From Pseudaquabacterium inlustre (lineage in GTDB: Bacteria > Pseudomonadota > Gammaproteobacteria > Burkholderiales > Burkholderiaceae_C): 64,000 nt of DNA. Of the stretch, positions 7,423 to 16,704 are shown piece by piece. Positions within the stretch are counted from its first letter, which is position 1. Each line of letters starts with the position of its first letter. The DNA lies in contig NZ_JBBUTH010000004.1 of assembly GCF_038066595.1 (NCBI RefSeq), forward strand, positions 496,001 to 560,000. Direction: 5' to 3'. Position numbers and translations under genes: made by a program. The notes beneath the pieces are model-generated. The model searched no databases. It was given only the letters and a program-made list of their open reading frames with translations, and was not told the DNA's origin.

Positions 7423-8634
7423 ATGAGTCCCACACTGAGCCGCTTCGGCCTGCTGTGGTTCACGTACTTCGCCGGCATCGGGCTGTTCAACACCTATGCG
7501 CCGCTGTGGTTCAAGGCGCTGGGCATGTCCACGATCACCATCGGCGCCATCTCGGCGCTGCAGGCGTTCACGCGCATGTTCGCGCCCTACGGCTGGAGCT
7601 GGGCGGCCGACCACGGCGGCCACGGCGTCGCGCTGATCCGCCTGGCCACCGGCGGCGCCCTGGGCTGCGCCGCGCTGCTGTGGCTGCTGCCGCTGCTGGC
7701 GGCCTGGCCGCCCACGGCCGCCGCGGTGGCGCCGTGGCTGGTGCCGGCCGTCGTGGTGCTGGTGGCGGGCCTGTTCATCGCCAATGGCGGCGTGGTGCCG
7801 CTGGCCGAGGCTGCGCTGTCGCAGCTGCTGATCACGCCGCAGGGCGTGGACACCGGACGCTACGGCCGCGTGCGCATGTGGGGCTCGATCGGCTTCATCG
7901 TGTCGGTGACGGCGGCCGGCTTCGCGCTGCAGGCGCTGGGCCTGCCGGCCTGGCCGCCGGCGGTGGCGGCGCTGAACCTGGCGCTGGTGCTCACCGCGTG
8001 GCGGCTGCCGGTGGTGGGCGAGCCGGGTCGCCATGCCGAGCCGGCGCCGCCGGTGTGGCCGCTGCTGAAGCGGCCCGAGGTGGCCTGGTTCTACGCCTCG
8101 GTGTTCTGCACCGTGCTGGCGCATGTGAGCCTGTACGCCTTCCTGTCGCTGTACCTGGACGCGCTGGGCTATGGCAAGGCGGCGGTGGGCGGCCTGTGGG
8201 CCGTGGCCGTGACCTGCGAGATTGCGTTCTTCTACACGCAGGGCCAGTGGCTGCACCGCATGAGCCCGCATGGCTGGCTCAAGGCCTCGTCGGCGGTGGC
8301 CGCGCTGCGTTTCGCCGCGGTGGCCCTGGGCGGGCAGTGGGCGGTGGTGCTGGTGCTGGCCCAGGCCTCGCACGCCATCACCTTCGCGGCCCAGCACGGC
8401 GCCTGCATCACGCTGCTGGCGCGCTACTTTCCCGGGCGGCTGCGCGGGCGCGGGCAGGCGCTCTACACCGCGCTGGGCTACGGCCTGTCGGGCCTGGTGG
8501 GCGGGCTGGGCGGCGGCTGGCTGATCGAGCACGCGGGCTATGCCGCGGTGTTCTGGGCGGCCGCGGCGTCGGCGTTGCTGGGCTGGGCCTGCGCGCACCG
8601 GGCCGAGCGCGCCGACACGGCGGCCCGGGCCTGA
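7423..8634 (+). CDS. MFS transporter, HcaT (3-phenylpropionate transporter)-like
   Basis: 403 residues from ATG at 7423. The predicted protein is almost all hydrophobic helices with a 12-segment MFS look. The N-terminus (LWFTYFAGIGLFNTYAPLW) and the middle helix LYAFLSLYLDALGYGKAAVG are like the MFS_1-like/HcaT branch rather than drug/H+ antiporters. The substrate is not deducible. No strong Shine-Dalgarno; the region before it is a repeat. Its stop lies nine bases from the convergent cheB stop. Confidence 0.82.
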   Translation: MSPTLSRFGLLWFTYFAGIGLFNTYAPLWFKALGMSTITIGAISALQAFTRMFAPYGWSWAADHGGHGVALIRLATGGALGCAALLWLLPLLAAWPPTAAAVAPWLVPAVVVLVAGLFIANGGVVPLAEAALSQLLITPQGVDTGRYGRVRMWGSIGFIVSVTAAGFALQALGLPAWPPAVAALNLALVLTAWRLPVVGEPGRHAEPAPPVWPLLKRPEVAWFYASVFCTVLAHVSLYAFLSLYLDALGYGKAAVGGLWAVAVTCEIAFFYTQGQWLHRMSPHGWLKASSAVAALRFAAVALGGQWAVVLVLAQASHAITFAAQHGACITLLARYFPGRLRGRGQALYTALGYGLSGLVGGLGGGWLIEHAGYAAVFWAAAASALLGWACAHRAERADTAARA

Positions 8635-8643
8635 GGGGGCGGC

Positions 8644-9744
8644 TCAGCGCACGCCCACCGGCTGGTGCGCCACCTGGCGGATCCAGCCGGCAATGCCCTG
8701 CAGCGCCACCACGTCGCGTGCGCCGCCCAGGCGGATGGCCTCGGACGGCATGCCGAAGACCACGCAGCTGGCCTCGTCCTGCGCCGCGGTGACGGCGCCG
8801 GCCTCGCGCATCTCGCGCAGGCCGCGGGCGCCGTCGTCGCCCATGCCGGTCATCACCACGCCGATGGCGTTGCGTCCGGCGCACTGCGCCACCGAGCGGA
8901 ACAGCACATCCACCGACGGGCGGTGGTGGTTGATCAGCGGGCCGTCGCGCACCTCCACCACGTACTGCGCGCCGCTGCGCTTCAACTGCATGTGCTTGCC
9001 GCCGGGGGCGATCAGCACGCGGCCGTTGATCACGCGGTCGCCGTCCTTGGCTTCCAGCACCTCCAGGTCCAGCGCGTTGTTCAGCCGGGCCGCGAACGAG
9101 GCGGTGAAGCCGCTGGGCATGTGCTGCACCACCACCATGCCGGGGCAGGTGCGGTCGAGCTGGCGCAGCACCACCTCGATGGACTGCACGCCGCCGGTGG
9201 AGATGCCGATGGCCACCACGCGGTCGGTGGTCTCGGCCATGGCGCCGTGCACCACCGGGCGGGCGGCGGCGGACGCGGCACCACCGGGCAGCAGCGCGCC
9301 GGCCGGTGCCGCGGCACCGGCGCCGAGGCTGCGGGGCAGGGCGCGCAGGTTGGCGCGCGCGGCGGCGCGCACCGCCTCCACCAGGCCGTTGCTGCGGTCG
9401 GACAGGAACTCGCGCAGCCCCAGCTTGGGCTTGGTCACGAAGCTCACCGCGCCGGCCGCCAGCGCCTGCATCGTGGTCTCGCAGCCCTTCTCGGTGAGGG
9501 TGGAGCACATCACCACCGGCGTGGGCCGTTCGGCCATGATCTTGCGCAGGAACGAGATGCCGTCCATGCGCGGCATCTCCACATCCAGCACCACCACGTC
9601 GGGCCAGTGGGCGGCCATCTTCGGCCAGGCGAACAGCGGGTCGGCCGCGCTGCCCAGCACGTCGATGCCGCCGGCGGTGAGGGTGTCGGTGAGGTGCTTG
9701 CGCACCACGGCCGAATCGTCGACGACAAAGGCGGTGATGGTCAT
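8644..9744 (-). CDS. cheB: Chemotaxis response regulator protein-glutamate methylesterase CheB
   Basis: 366 residues. A receiver domain (1-120) has the acidic pair DD9-10 and phospho-acceptor Asp54 in VVLDVEMPRMDG. An Ala/Pro-rich linker and a methylesterase domain follow, with catalytic Ser182 (GISTGG), His208 (QHMP) and Asp304 (MGDDG). It removes methyl groups from, or deamidates, chemoreceptor glutamate sites, antagonising CheR. Last gene of the chemotaxis operon, seven bases after cheD. The C-terminus meets the MFS gene tail to tail. Confidence 0.97.
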   Translation of the reverse strand: MTITAFVVDDSAVVRKHLTDTLTAGGIDVLGSAADPLFAWPKMAAHWPDVVVLDVEMPRMDGISFLRKIMAERPTPVVMCSTLTEKGCETTMQALAAGAVSFVTKPKLGLREFLSDRSNGLVEAVRAAARANLRALPRSLGAGAAAPAGALLPGGAASAAARPVVHGAMAETTDRVVAIGISTGGVQSIEVVLRQLDRTCPGMVVVQHMPSGFTASFAARLNNALDLEVLEAKDGDRVINGRVLIAPGGKHMQLKRSGAQYVVEVRDGPLINHHRPSVDVLFRSVAQCAGRNAIGVVMTGMGDDGARGLREMREAGAVTAAQDEASCVVFGMPSEAIRLGGARDVVALQGIAGWIRQVAHQPVGVR

Positions 9745-9751
9745 GCCGGCC

Positions 9752-10333
9752 TCACTCGTGGCTGGGGCGCTGTCCGCCGCGCCGCACGTTGACCTCGCCG
9801 GTGCGCAGGCACAGCTGCACCGTGCGCGGGATGCTGTCGCCCACGTCCACCGCCTGCAGCGTGTAGCCGTACTTCTCGATCAGCGCCCAACCGGCCTCGA
9901 TGTTGCGCTCGCCCACGTTGAGCTTGGCGCCGGCGCTGTCCGGCATGGTGTCCGCGCCGCCGTACAGGTGGGCCTCGAACTCGTGCGGCGGGATGTGGTG
10001 GCGCTGCAGCGCATGGGCCATCAGCTCCATCGCCTCCTCGCCGAAGCGGCCTTCCAGCGCCATGCCCGGTGTGCGCCGGCGCGAGGGCAGCAGGTAGTGG
10101 CACATGGCGCCCAGCTTGCGCTGCGGGTGCCACAGGATCACCGCCACGCACGAGCCCAGCAGCGTGCGCATCAGCGCCACGTGGCGGCCCACATGCCACT
10201 GGCCGGGCAGCAGCATCAGATGCTCACCCGGACGGCCCGGCACCATGGTGCCGGTTTCCTGGTGGTCCCTGTGGTGTTTCACCGGCGTATCGATCGTGTG
10301 CGGCCGCGCGGCCGGTGCGTTAAGCAAGGGCAT
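9752..10333 (-). CDS. cheD: Chemoreceptor glutamine deamidase CheD
   Basis: 193 residues. The catalytic Cys62 sits in TLLGSCVAVILW and the His is at about 79 (MCHYLLP), matching the CheD Cys/His/Thr fold. The YGGADTM and NVGERNI blocks are also family-typical. CheD deamidates receptor glutamines and often binds the CheY-P phosphatase CheC, but no cheC is visible. The ATG at 10333 overlaps the end of cheR by 14 bases. The conserved part begins near residue 30, where another Met could start a shorter form. Confidence 0.95.
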   Translation of the reverse strand: MPLLNAPAARPHTIDTPVKHHRDHQETGTMVPGRPGEHLMLLPGQWHVGRHVALMRTLLGSCVAVILWHPQRKLGAMCHYLLPSRRRTPGMALEGRFGEEAMELMAHALQRHHIPPHEFEAHLYGGADTMPDSAGAKLNVGERNIEAGWALIEKYGYTLQAVDVGDSIPRTVQLCLRTGEVNVRRGGQRPSHE

Positions 10334-11114
10334 AGACGGCCGGGCGCAGGCTGCGCAGTCCCAGGTTGGCGGCGCTCAGCGATTCGGAGTGGCCGGTGTA
10401 GAGCACTCCGTCGGGCTTCAGCCGGGTCATGACGCGTCGCACGATGGCCTCCTTGGTGGGCAGCTCGAAATAGATCAGCACGTTGCGCAGGAAGATGACG
10501 TCGAAGCTGCCGATGTCGGGCAGGGGCTCCATGAGGTTGGCGCAGCCGAACTGGACGCGCTCGCGCAGCTCCCTGGCGATCAGCAGCTTGCCTTCGTACT
10601 CGCCGTGGCCGCGCCGGCAGTAGCGCTTGAGGTAGGCCTCGGGCATGGCCCGCGCGCGCTCCAGCGGGTACAGGCCGCGACAGGCCGCGTCGACCACGCT
10701 GGTCGACAGGTCGGTGCCGATCACCTCCCAAGGCGCGCTGCCCAGCTTGTCGGCCAACAGCATGGCGATGCTGTAGCCCTCTTCGCCCGACGAACTGGCC
10801 GCGCTCCACACGCGGAACGGGCCGGCGTCCTTGCGGCGCGCCGCCAGGATCTGGGTCAGGTGCTGGAAGTGCTCGGGCTCGCGGAAGAAATAGGTCTCGT
10901 TGGTGGTCAGCTTGTCCACCACCCGCACCATCTCGTCGGGGTCGTTCTCGGACACCAGCAGCTCGACATAGCGGTCGATGTCGCTGAGCCCGCGGGTCAT
11001 CGCCAGCTTCTGCAGCCGGCCGGCGACCAGCGCGCGCTTGCCCTCGTGCAGACGGATGCCGGAGACGCGGTGGAACAGGCCGCTCACCAGCTCGAACGAA
11101 CGGTTGGAAATCAT
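10320..11114 (-). CDS. cheR: Chemotaxis protein methyltransferase CheR
   Basis: 264 residues. An N-terminal helical domain (about 1-75) precedes a SAM-dependent methyltransferase domain. The motif is VWSAASSSGEEGYSIAM, where most CheR proteins have AACSTGEEPYS, so the usual Cys-Thr is Ser-Ser here. The later FLRNVLIYF block is standard. It methylates receptor glutamates. No receptor visible in this window ends in an NWETF-type tether for CheR. Follows cheW and overlaps cheD. Confidence 0.96.
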   Translation of the reverse strand: MISNRSFELVSGLFHRVSGIRLHEGKRALVAGRLQKLAMTRGLSDIDRYVELLVSENDPDEMVRVVDKLTTNETYFFREPEHFQHLTQILAARRKDAGPFRVWSAASSSGEEGYSIAMLLADKLGSAPWEVIGTDLSTSVVDAACRGLYPLERARAMPEAYLKRYCRRGHGEYEGKLLIARELRERVQFGCANLMEPLPDIGSFDVIFLRNVLIYFELPTKEAIVRRVMTRLKPDGVLYTGHSESLSAANLGLRSLRPAVYALA

Positions 11115-11163
11115 GGCCAGGATCCGGAGGTGAGGGTGCGCCAGCGCGCACCCGGGCGCAGGC

Positions 11164-11694
11164 TCAGTGCAGGCCCTGGTGGGCCTCGATCAGCGAGGCG
11201 AGCGCATGGGTGTCGAGCACGGCTTCCAGGTTCAGCTCGGCCGTGGCCTGGCCCCGCACCCGGGCCATGCTGCGGATGAAGTTGGGATCGATGCGCGTGC
11301 CCAGCCGCGGCACCGCCTCGAGCGCGCTGTGCTGCACGTCGAACACCTCGTACACGGCATCCACCAGCAGGCCCATGCGCAGGGCCGGCAGGTCGTTCTG
11401 TCCGCAGGTCTCGACGATCACCACGCAGCTGCGCCGGCCCACCGTGGTGGTGGCCAGGCCCAGGCGCGCGCCCAGGTCGATCACCGGCACCACGGCGCCG
11501 CGCAGGTTCATCACGCCGCGCACGAAGCTGGGCATCAGCGGCAGCGGCGTGCTGCGCGACACCTCCAGGATCTCGCGCACCGCGTCGATGCGCACGGCAA
11601 AGCGTTCTTCGCCGACGGCGAAGCGCAGCAGCTGCACGGCGGGTGCCGCGTTCGCTGCGTCATCGGTCGTCTTGGGTTGGGTCTGGGCCAGCAT
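11164..11694 (-). CDS. cheW: Chemotaxis coupling protein CheW
   Basis: 176 residues of the CheW SH3-like fold: LLRFAVGEERFAVRIDAVREIL, then PSFVRGVMNLRGAVVPVIDL (the receptor/CheA interface), then GLLVDAVYEVFDV. It joins the receptor tips to CheA. Lies between the soluble receptor gene and cheR, in the order expected of a single operon. About 20 extra N-terminal residues precede the fold. Confidence 0.96.
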   Translation of the reverse strand: MLAQTQPKTTDDAANAAPAVQLLRFAVGEERFAVRIDAVREILEVSRSTPLPLMPSFVRGVMNLRGAVVPVIDLGARLGLATTTVGRRSCVVIVETCGQNDLPALRMGLLVDAVYEVFDVQHSALEAVPRLGTRIDPNFIRSMARVRGQATAELNLEAVLDTHALASLIEAHQGLH

Positions 11695-11768
11695 GTCCGG
11701 CAGTCCTGCGGTCGGTTGAGACGGAGGGCGGGAGCGGACCGACCCGGCGGGGCCGGTCCGCGCGGTCG

Positions 11769-14051
11769 TCAGAAGCGGCCGAAGCTGGCTTCGTCGACCG
11801 ACTGCCCTCCGCCACTGCGCGACCAGCGGATCGCCGTGCTGCCGTTGCCGCGGCTCGGGGCGGCGGGCAGGGCGGCGCGCGGTGCGTCGCCGCGGTTGGC
11901 CGCGGCGCCACGGCCGGCCCCGGTGCTGGCCGACGGTGCATTGGCGCTCAGGCGGAAGAAGGCCATCATCTCCTGCAGCTGGGCGGCCTGGCCCGACAGC
12001 TCCTCGGCCGTGGCCGACAGCTCTTCCGAGGCCGAGGCGTTCTGCTGCGTGGCGCTGTTCAGGTGGCCCATGGCGTTGGTGATCTGGCCGATGGAGCTGC
12101 TCTGCTCGCCGCTGGCGGCCGAGATCTCCTGCACCAGTTCGCTGGTCTTGCCGATGGTGGGCACCATCTGGGTCAGCACGTTGCCGGCGCGCTCGGCCAG
12201 CTGCACGCTGGAGCCGGCGAGTTGGCCGATCTCCTGTGCGGCCACCTGGCTGCGTTCAGCCAGCTTGCGCACCTCGGCGGCCACCACCGCGAAGCCCTTG
12301 CCATGCTCGCCGGCGCGGGCGGCCTCGATGGCGGCGTTCAGTGCCAGCAGGTTGGTCTGGTAGGCGATGTCGTCGATGATCGACACCTTGGTGGCGATGC
12401 TCTTCATCGCCTCCACGGTGCGGGCCACGGCCTCGCCGCCTTCACCGGCCTCGCGGGCCGCCTTGGTGGCCATGCCGTCGGTGACATTGGCGTTGTCGGC
12501 GTTCTGCTTCACCGAGCTGGCCATCTCCTGCAGCGAGGCGGTGGTCTCCTCGACGCTGGCGGCCTGCTCGCTGGCGCCCTGGCTCAGCGACTGCGAGGTG
12601 CTCGACACCTGGCCGGCGGCCGAGGTCAGCGCCAGCGCAGCGGCGTTCACGTCGGAGATGGTGGTCACCAGCTGGCCGACCATGGTGTTGACGTCGTTCT
12701 GCAGCTGCCCGAAGACGCCCTGGTAGTCGCCGTCCAGCGTGCGCGTCAGGTCGCCCTGGGCGATGCGGTTCAGCGCCGCGCTCACCTCGGTCAGCGTGGT
12801 CTCGGTGACACCCAGCATGCTGTTGAGGTTGTCGCCCAGCAGCTTGAAGAAGCCCTCGCGCTGGCTCACGTCCAGGCGGCGGCTGAAGTCGCCGCGGCCG
12901 GCGGCCTCCACCAGCGCGGTCACGTCCTCCTCGGCCGAGACCTCCGCGGTGCGGTCCACCCACTCCAGGATCGAGCCGACGCGCTCCGAGCCGTCGAAGA
13001 TCGGCGAGGCCACCAGCTTGATGGTCGCGCTGCCGAACTTGAACTGCGCCTGGTGCGGCTTGGTCAGGTGGTCGACGATGCTGCGCTGGCGCGACGGCGT
13101 GCGGTGGAACAGGTCGAAGTTCTGGCCGATGACCTTGTCCATGCTGAAGTGCGGCAGGATCTCGCGCAGCGCGGGCTCGATGCGGCGCAGCAGGTTCATC
13201 ACCGAGGCGTTGCCGAACTTGATGACACCGGCCTTGTCGGTGACCATGACCGCGCTGGGCACGGCCTCCAGAGCCAGGCGGATGCGCAGGTTCTCGGCCG
13301 ACGCGTCGCGGTTGGCGCGCAGCAGGCCGCGCACGGTCTCGATGGTGTCGTTGATGAAGGCCTTCTTGCCCGGCAGCTGCTCCATCGGCGCGTCGAGGTT
13401 GCCGCGGCCGAACTCGGCCACCACGCCCATCGCCATCTTCTTGACCGCGATGTGGGCTCCGACCATGTCGTTCACACCCTGGGCCACGGTGCGGAAGTCG
13501 CCCTCGAAGCGCTGGGCGTTGACGACCACGTCGATGTCGCCGCGGGCATGCTCGGCGCTCATGTGGTTCATCTCGGCGATGATGCCCTTGAGGTTGCCGC
13601 GCAGGCGTTCCATCGTGTCGTTGATGAAGGCCTTCTTGCCCGGCAGCTGCTCCATCGGGGCGTCGAAGTTGCCGCGGCTGAACTCGGCCACCACGCCCAT
13701 GGCCATCTTCTTGACGGCGATGTGTGCACCCACCAGTTCGTTGATGCCGCCGGCCATGTCGCGCAGGTCGCCGGCATAGCGGTTGGTGTCGATCACCACG
13801 TCGATGTCGCCGCGGGTGTGCTCGGCGGCCATGTGGTGCAGGTCGCGCTGCATGCCCTGCAAGGTGTCCAGCAGCCGGTTCAGCTCGCGGGCCGTGCCCG
13901 CCAGCTGCGGTGGCAGGGACGAGGCCTGCACACGCACGTCGAGACGGCCGGCAGCGGCGTCGGCGATCACGCGCTCGAGGCCTTGCTCGATGCGCTGCTG
14001 TTGGGCCAGGGCCTCGTCGGCCGCCTGGCGTTGGGTCTTGATCTGGAACAT
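11769..14051 (-). CDS. Soluble methyl-accepting chemotaxis protein with tandem HAMP units and a PAS domain
   Basis: 760 residues from the ATG at 14051 (MFQIKTQRQ), chosen because GGAG precedes it; an ATG at 14081 would add ten residues. No membrane segment is present, so the receptor should be cytoplasmic. In order: a short coiled coil; two nested HAMP-like units that are near copies with a 90-residue period; a PAS-like domain (RLALEAVPSAVMVTDKAGVIKFGN); a third HAMP-like part; and the signalling hairpin, with tip DDIAYQTNLLALNAAIEAARAGEHGKGFAVVAAEVRKL split here only for description. The C-terminal 60 residues are low-complexity. PAS-type soluble receptors often sense redox or energy state; the ligand here is unknown. 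Encoded between cheA and cheW. Confidence 0.93.
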   Translation of the reverse strand: MFQIKTQRQAADEALAQQQRIEQGLERVIADAAAGRLDVRVQASSLPPQLAGTARELNRLLDTLQGMQRDLHHMAAEHTRGDIDVVIDTNRYAGDLRDMAGGINELVGAHIAVKKMAMGVVAEFSRGNFDAPMEQLPGKKAFINDTMERLRGNLKGIIAEMNHMSAEHARGDIDVVVNAQRFEGDFRTVAQGVNDMVGAHIAVKKMAMGVVAEFGRGNLDAPMEQLPGKKAFINDTIETVRGLLRANRDASAENLRIRLALEAVPSAVMVTDKAGVIKFGNASVMNLLRRIEPALREILPHFSMDKVIGQNFDLFHRTPSRQRSIVDHLTKPHQAQFKFGSATIKLVASPIFDGSERVGSILEWVDRTAEVSAEEDVTALVEAAGRGDFSRRLDVSQREGFFKLLGDNLNSMLGVTETTLTEVSAALNRIAQGDLTRTLDGDYQGVFGQLQNDVNTMVGQLVTTISDVNAAALALTSAAGQVSSTSQSLSQGASEQAASVEETTASLQEMASSVKQNADNANVTDGMATKAAREAGEGGEAVARTVEAMKSIATKVSIIDDIAYQTNLLALNAAIEAARAGEHGKGFAVVAAEVRKLAERSQVAAQEIGQLAGSSVQLAERAGNVLTQMVPTIGKTSELVQEISAASGEQSSSIGQITNAMGHLNSATQQNASASEELSATAEELSGQAAQLQEMMAFFRLSANAPSASTGAGRGAAANRGDAPRAALPAAPSRGNGSTAIRWSRSGGGQSVDEASFGRF
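13343..13725. repeat. 270-bp-period internal direct repeat in the soluble receptor gene
   Basis: 13343-13455 and 13613-13725 are nearly identical over about 113 bases at an offset of exactly 270 bp (90 codons). Both encode the block AVKKMAMGVVAEF...LPGKKAFINDT. The similarity is much weaker outside this core. The close DNA match suggests recent duplication or gene conversion between HAMP units. Confidence 0.85.
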
Positions 14052-14118
14052 GTGGGGCTCCTGTCCGGGGCTGGTTCGCAATGGGTGCGATGAGGGGTGG
14101 ATCGGGGACGGCGAGGGC

Positions 14119-16374
14119 TCAGCCCGCCTGACGGCTGGGCAGTCGGCGCATGCCGTGCGCCGGTCGTTCTGTGGCCAGGTTCAACAACGCGGGAACATCG
14201 AGGATCAGCGCAACTTCGCCGCTGCCCAGGATCGTGGTGCCCGCCAGGCCGCGGATGTTCTGGAACACCTGGCCCAGCGGCTTGATGACGGTCTGGTGCT
14301 CGCCGTGCAGGCGGTCGACCACCAGGCCGACACGTGAACTGCCGTCGTGCACCACCACCAGGCTGCGGCGGCCGCTGGCGGCCGGCGTGTGGCGGTAGAA
14401 GCGGCTCAGGTCGACGAAGGGTAGCACCTCGCCACGCAGGTCGAAATGACCCGCCACGCGCGGCTCGCCGCCTTCGCCGTCGAGCTGGCGGCACTCGGCC
14501 GGCACCTCGATGCACTCGGCCACCAGCTCCAGCGGCATCACGTAGCTGACGCCGCCCACGCTGGTGAGGAAGCCGTCGATGATGGCCAGGGTCAGCGGCA
14601 GCCGGATCTGCATCGTGGTGCCGGCGCCTTCGACGCTGCTGATGCGGATCTGGCCGCGCAGCGCCTCGATGTTGCGCTTGACCACGTCCATGCCGACGCC
14701 GCGGCCCGACAGGTTGGTCACCGCCGCAGCGGTGGAGAAGCCGGGGGCGAAGATCAGCTGGCAGATGCTCTCGTCGTCGAGCACGGCCTCGGGCGCCACC
14801 AGCTCGCGCTCCACGGCCTTGGCCAGGATGCGCGCGCGGTTCAGGCCGCGGCCGTCGTCGCGCACCTCGATGACGATGGAGCCCGACTCGTGGTACGCAT
14901 GCAGCGCCAGGTGGCCCTGCGAAGGCTTGCCCGCGGCCACGCGCTCGTCGGCGGTCTCGATGCCGTGGTCCAGGCTGTTGCGCACCAGGTGCATCAGCGG
15001 ATCGGCAATCGTCTCCACCATGCTCTTGTCGAGCTCGGTGTCGCCGCCGGTGATCTGCAGCTCGACCTCCTTGCCCAGCTGCTTGCACACGTCGCGCACC
15101 ACGCGGTTGAAGCGCGAGAAGGTTTCGCCGATGGGCACCATGCGCAGGCCGAGTGCGCCGTCGCGGGCCTCCTGCACCAGGTCATGGATGCGCAGCGCGG
15201 CCTCGGTGAAGCGCGGGCTCTGCTCGGTCTCGGCCACCAGCTGGGCGCCCGAGCTGGCGATCACCAGCTCGCCGATCAGGTCGATCAGGCGGTCGAGCTT
15301 GTCGGCACGCACGCGGATGAAGCGGGCTTCCTCGCCGCCGCCGGCGCTGCGGCGGTCCTTGGTGGCACCGCGCCGGTCGGCCTCGTTCTCGCGGCGGTCG
15401 GCGCTGGCGGCATCGGCCGGGTGCGCACGGCGCTCGATCTGGGCCAGTGCGGCCGGCGGCGCGGCCTCGTCACCCGCCGGTGCGCTGGCGGTGGCCTCGG
15501 CCGGGGCGGCAGCGTCCTGGCGCAGCGGCAGCTGCACCCCCATGCCGGCCCACAGCGCCAGCAGGTCGGTGTGCGCATCGGGCGAGGGCGCGCGCTGGGC
15601 CAGCAGCGCGGCGTAGTCGGCCGGCGTGGCGTCGGGCGGCAGGATGGCCAGCTCGCAATCGTCCAGGCAGAACGCGAACACGTCCTCGATGGCGCCCTTG
15701 CCGGCCTGGCTGTGCAGGCGGATCTCCACGCCGATGTGGCAGGTCTCCGGGTCCAGCTGGGCCAGCGGCGGCACCAGCTCGGTGAGCATGTGCATGGCCT
15801 GCACCTCGCCCACGGTGTCCAGGTAGCGGATGAAGGCCAGCGGGTCCAGGCCGTTGCGCAGCGCATCGGCACCGAAGCGCAGCGACAGGTGGAACACGCC
15901 ATCAGGTGCGTTCTGCACCGCCCGCTCCACCGCGCTGATCGGCGCCTCGGGCGTCGGGGCGCCGGTCTCGCGCAGGGCGCGCAGCTCGGCGCCCAGCGTG
16001 CGGCTGGTGTCGGCCAGCGCCGGGTCTTGCGTGCCCGTGCGCACCTCGGCCAGCAGGCGCTCGATCTGGTCGCGGCTTTGCAGCAGCAGCGCGGTCACGC
16101 GCTCGTCCACCGCCAGCTCGCCCGAGCGCAGCGCCTCCAGCAGGGTCTCGGCCTCGTGGGTGAAGGCCACCACCGCGTCGAAGCCGAACAGCCCGGCGCT
16201 GCCCTTGATGGTGTGGGCGGCGCGGAACGCGGCGTTCAGGTTCTCGGCGTCGTTCGGGTTGACCTCCATCACCAGCAGGGCGGTCTCGAACTGCGCCAGC
16301 ATCTCCTGGGCTTCGTCGAGGAAGCCGATGCGCGCTGCGGCGATGATCTCGTCGTCGTCGATGTCGGCGCTCAT
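14119..16374 (-). CDS. cheA: Chemotaxis histidine kinase CheA
   Basis: 751 residues. P1/Hpt domain: the phosphorylated His54 is in AAHTIKGSAGLFGF. A long middle region (about 150-330) follows. Then a dimerisation helix pair, and an ATPase domain with LVRNSLDHG (N box), DDGRGL (G1) and GRGVGMDVV (G2). The C-terminal CheW-like domain contains FDLRGEVLPFVDLSRFY. It phosphorylates CheY and CheB. Its ATG overlaps the stop of the STAS gene (ATGA, 16371-16374). Confidence 0.97.
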   Translation of the reverse strand: MSADIDDDEIIAAARIGFLDEAQEMLAQFETALLVMEVNPNDAENLNAAFRAAHTIKGSAGLFGFDAVVAFTHEAETLLEALRSGELAVDERVTALLLQSRDQIERLLAEVRTGTQDPALADTSRTLGAELRALRETGAPTPEAPISAVERAVQNAPDGVFHLSLRFGADALRNGLDPLAFIRYLDTVGEVQAMHMLTELVPPLAQLDPETCHIGVEIRLHSQAGKGAIEDVFAFCLDDCELAILPPDATPADYAALLAQRAPSPDAHTDLLALWAGMGVQLPLRQDAAAPAEATASAPAGDEAAPPAALAQIERRAHPADAASADRRENEADRRGATKDRRSAGGGEEARFIRVRADKLDRLIDLIGELVIASSGAQLVAETEQSPRFTEAALRIHDLVQEARDGALGLRMVPIGETFSRFNRVVRDVCKQLGKEVELQITGGDTELDKSMVETIADPLMHLVRNSLDHGIETADERVAAGKPSQGHLALHAYHESGSIVIEVRDDGRGLNRARILAKAVERELVAPEAVLDDESICQLIFAPGFSTAAAVTNLSGRGVGMDVVKRNIEALRGQIRISSVEGAGTTMQIRLPLTLAIIDGFLTSVGGVSYVMPLELVAECIEVPAECRQLDGEGGEPRVAGHFDLRGEVLPFVDLSRFYRHTPAASGRRSLVVVHDGSSRVGLVVDRLHGEHQTVIKPLGQVFQNIRGLAGTTILGSGEVALILDVPALLNLATERPAHGMRRLPSRQAG

Positions 16375-16700
16375 GTCGCGGCCTCCGGGTCGACCGGCGC
16401 TTCGGCCGGTGCGGGTTGGGCGTCGCCCGGCGCCGGCAGCAGCGCCTGCAGGCCGTAGACGCGCAGCGCATCGGCCACCGGCCGGCTGCAGGCGGTGAGG
16501 GTGAGGGCCAGGCCGCGTTCGGCCAGGCTGTGGCGGGTGGCCAGCAGCAGCTGCAGGCCGGCCGAGTCGAAGGCTTCCACCTCGCCCAGGTCCAGCAGCA
16601 GGCCGTCGGGGGCGGTGTCCAGCACCGCGAGCAGACGCTCCCGCACGGCCGCAGCCTGCGGAATCGTCAGTTCGCCGTCCAGGCGCAGTGCGGCGGGCAT
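16371..16700 (-). CDS. STAS-domain protein (anti-sigma-factor-antagonist-like) in the chemotaxis operon
   Basis: 109 residues from ATG at 16700. The sequence matches the STAS fold: LDGELTIPQAAAVRERLL, then LLLDLGEVEAFDSAGLQLLL. The serine in DSAG is the position phosphorylated in SpoIIAA-type proteins. A Pro/Ala-rich tail of about 25 residues follows. Its partner could be CheA (which has a related kinase fold), an unseen anti-sigma kinase, or none. It lies four bases from cheY and overlaps cheA by four, so it is translated as part of the core signalling unit. Confidence 0.85.
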   Translation of the reverse strand: MPAALRLDGELTIPQAAAVRERLLAVLDTAPDGLLLDLGEVEAFDSAGLQLLLATRHSLAERGLALTLTACSRPVADALRVYGLQALLPAPGDAQPAPAEAPVDPEAAT

Positions 16701-16704
16701 GGCG

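Noticed and set aside
11643..14093. A plus-strand open frame of 816 codons opposite the soluble receptor gene
   Set aside because: Low-complexity His/Leu/Gly/Asp pattern; the minus-strand receptor has full HAMP, PAS and signalling domains.
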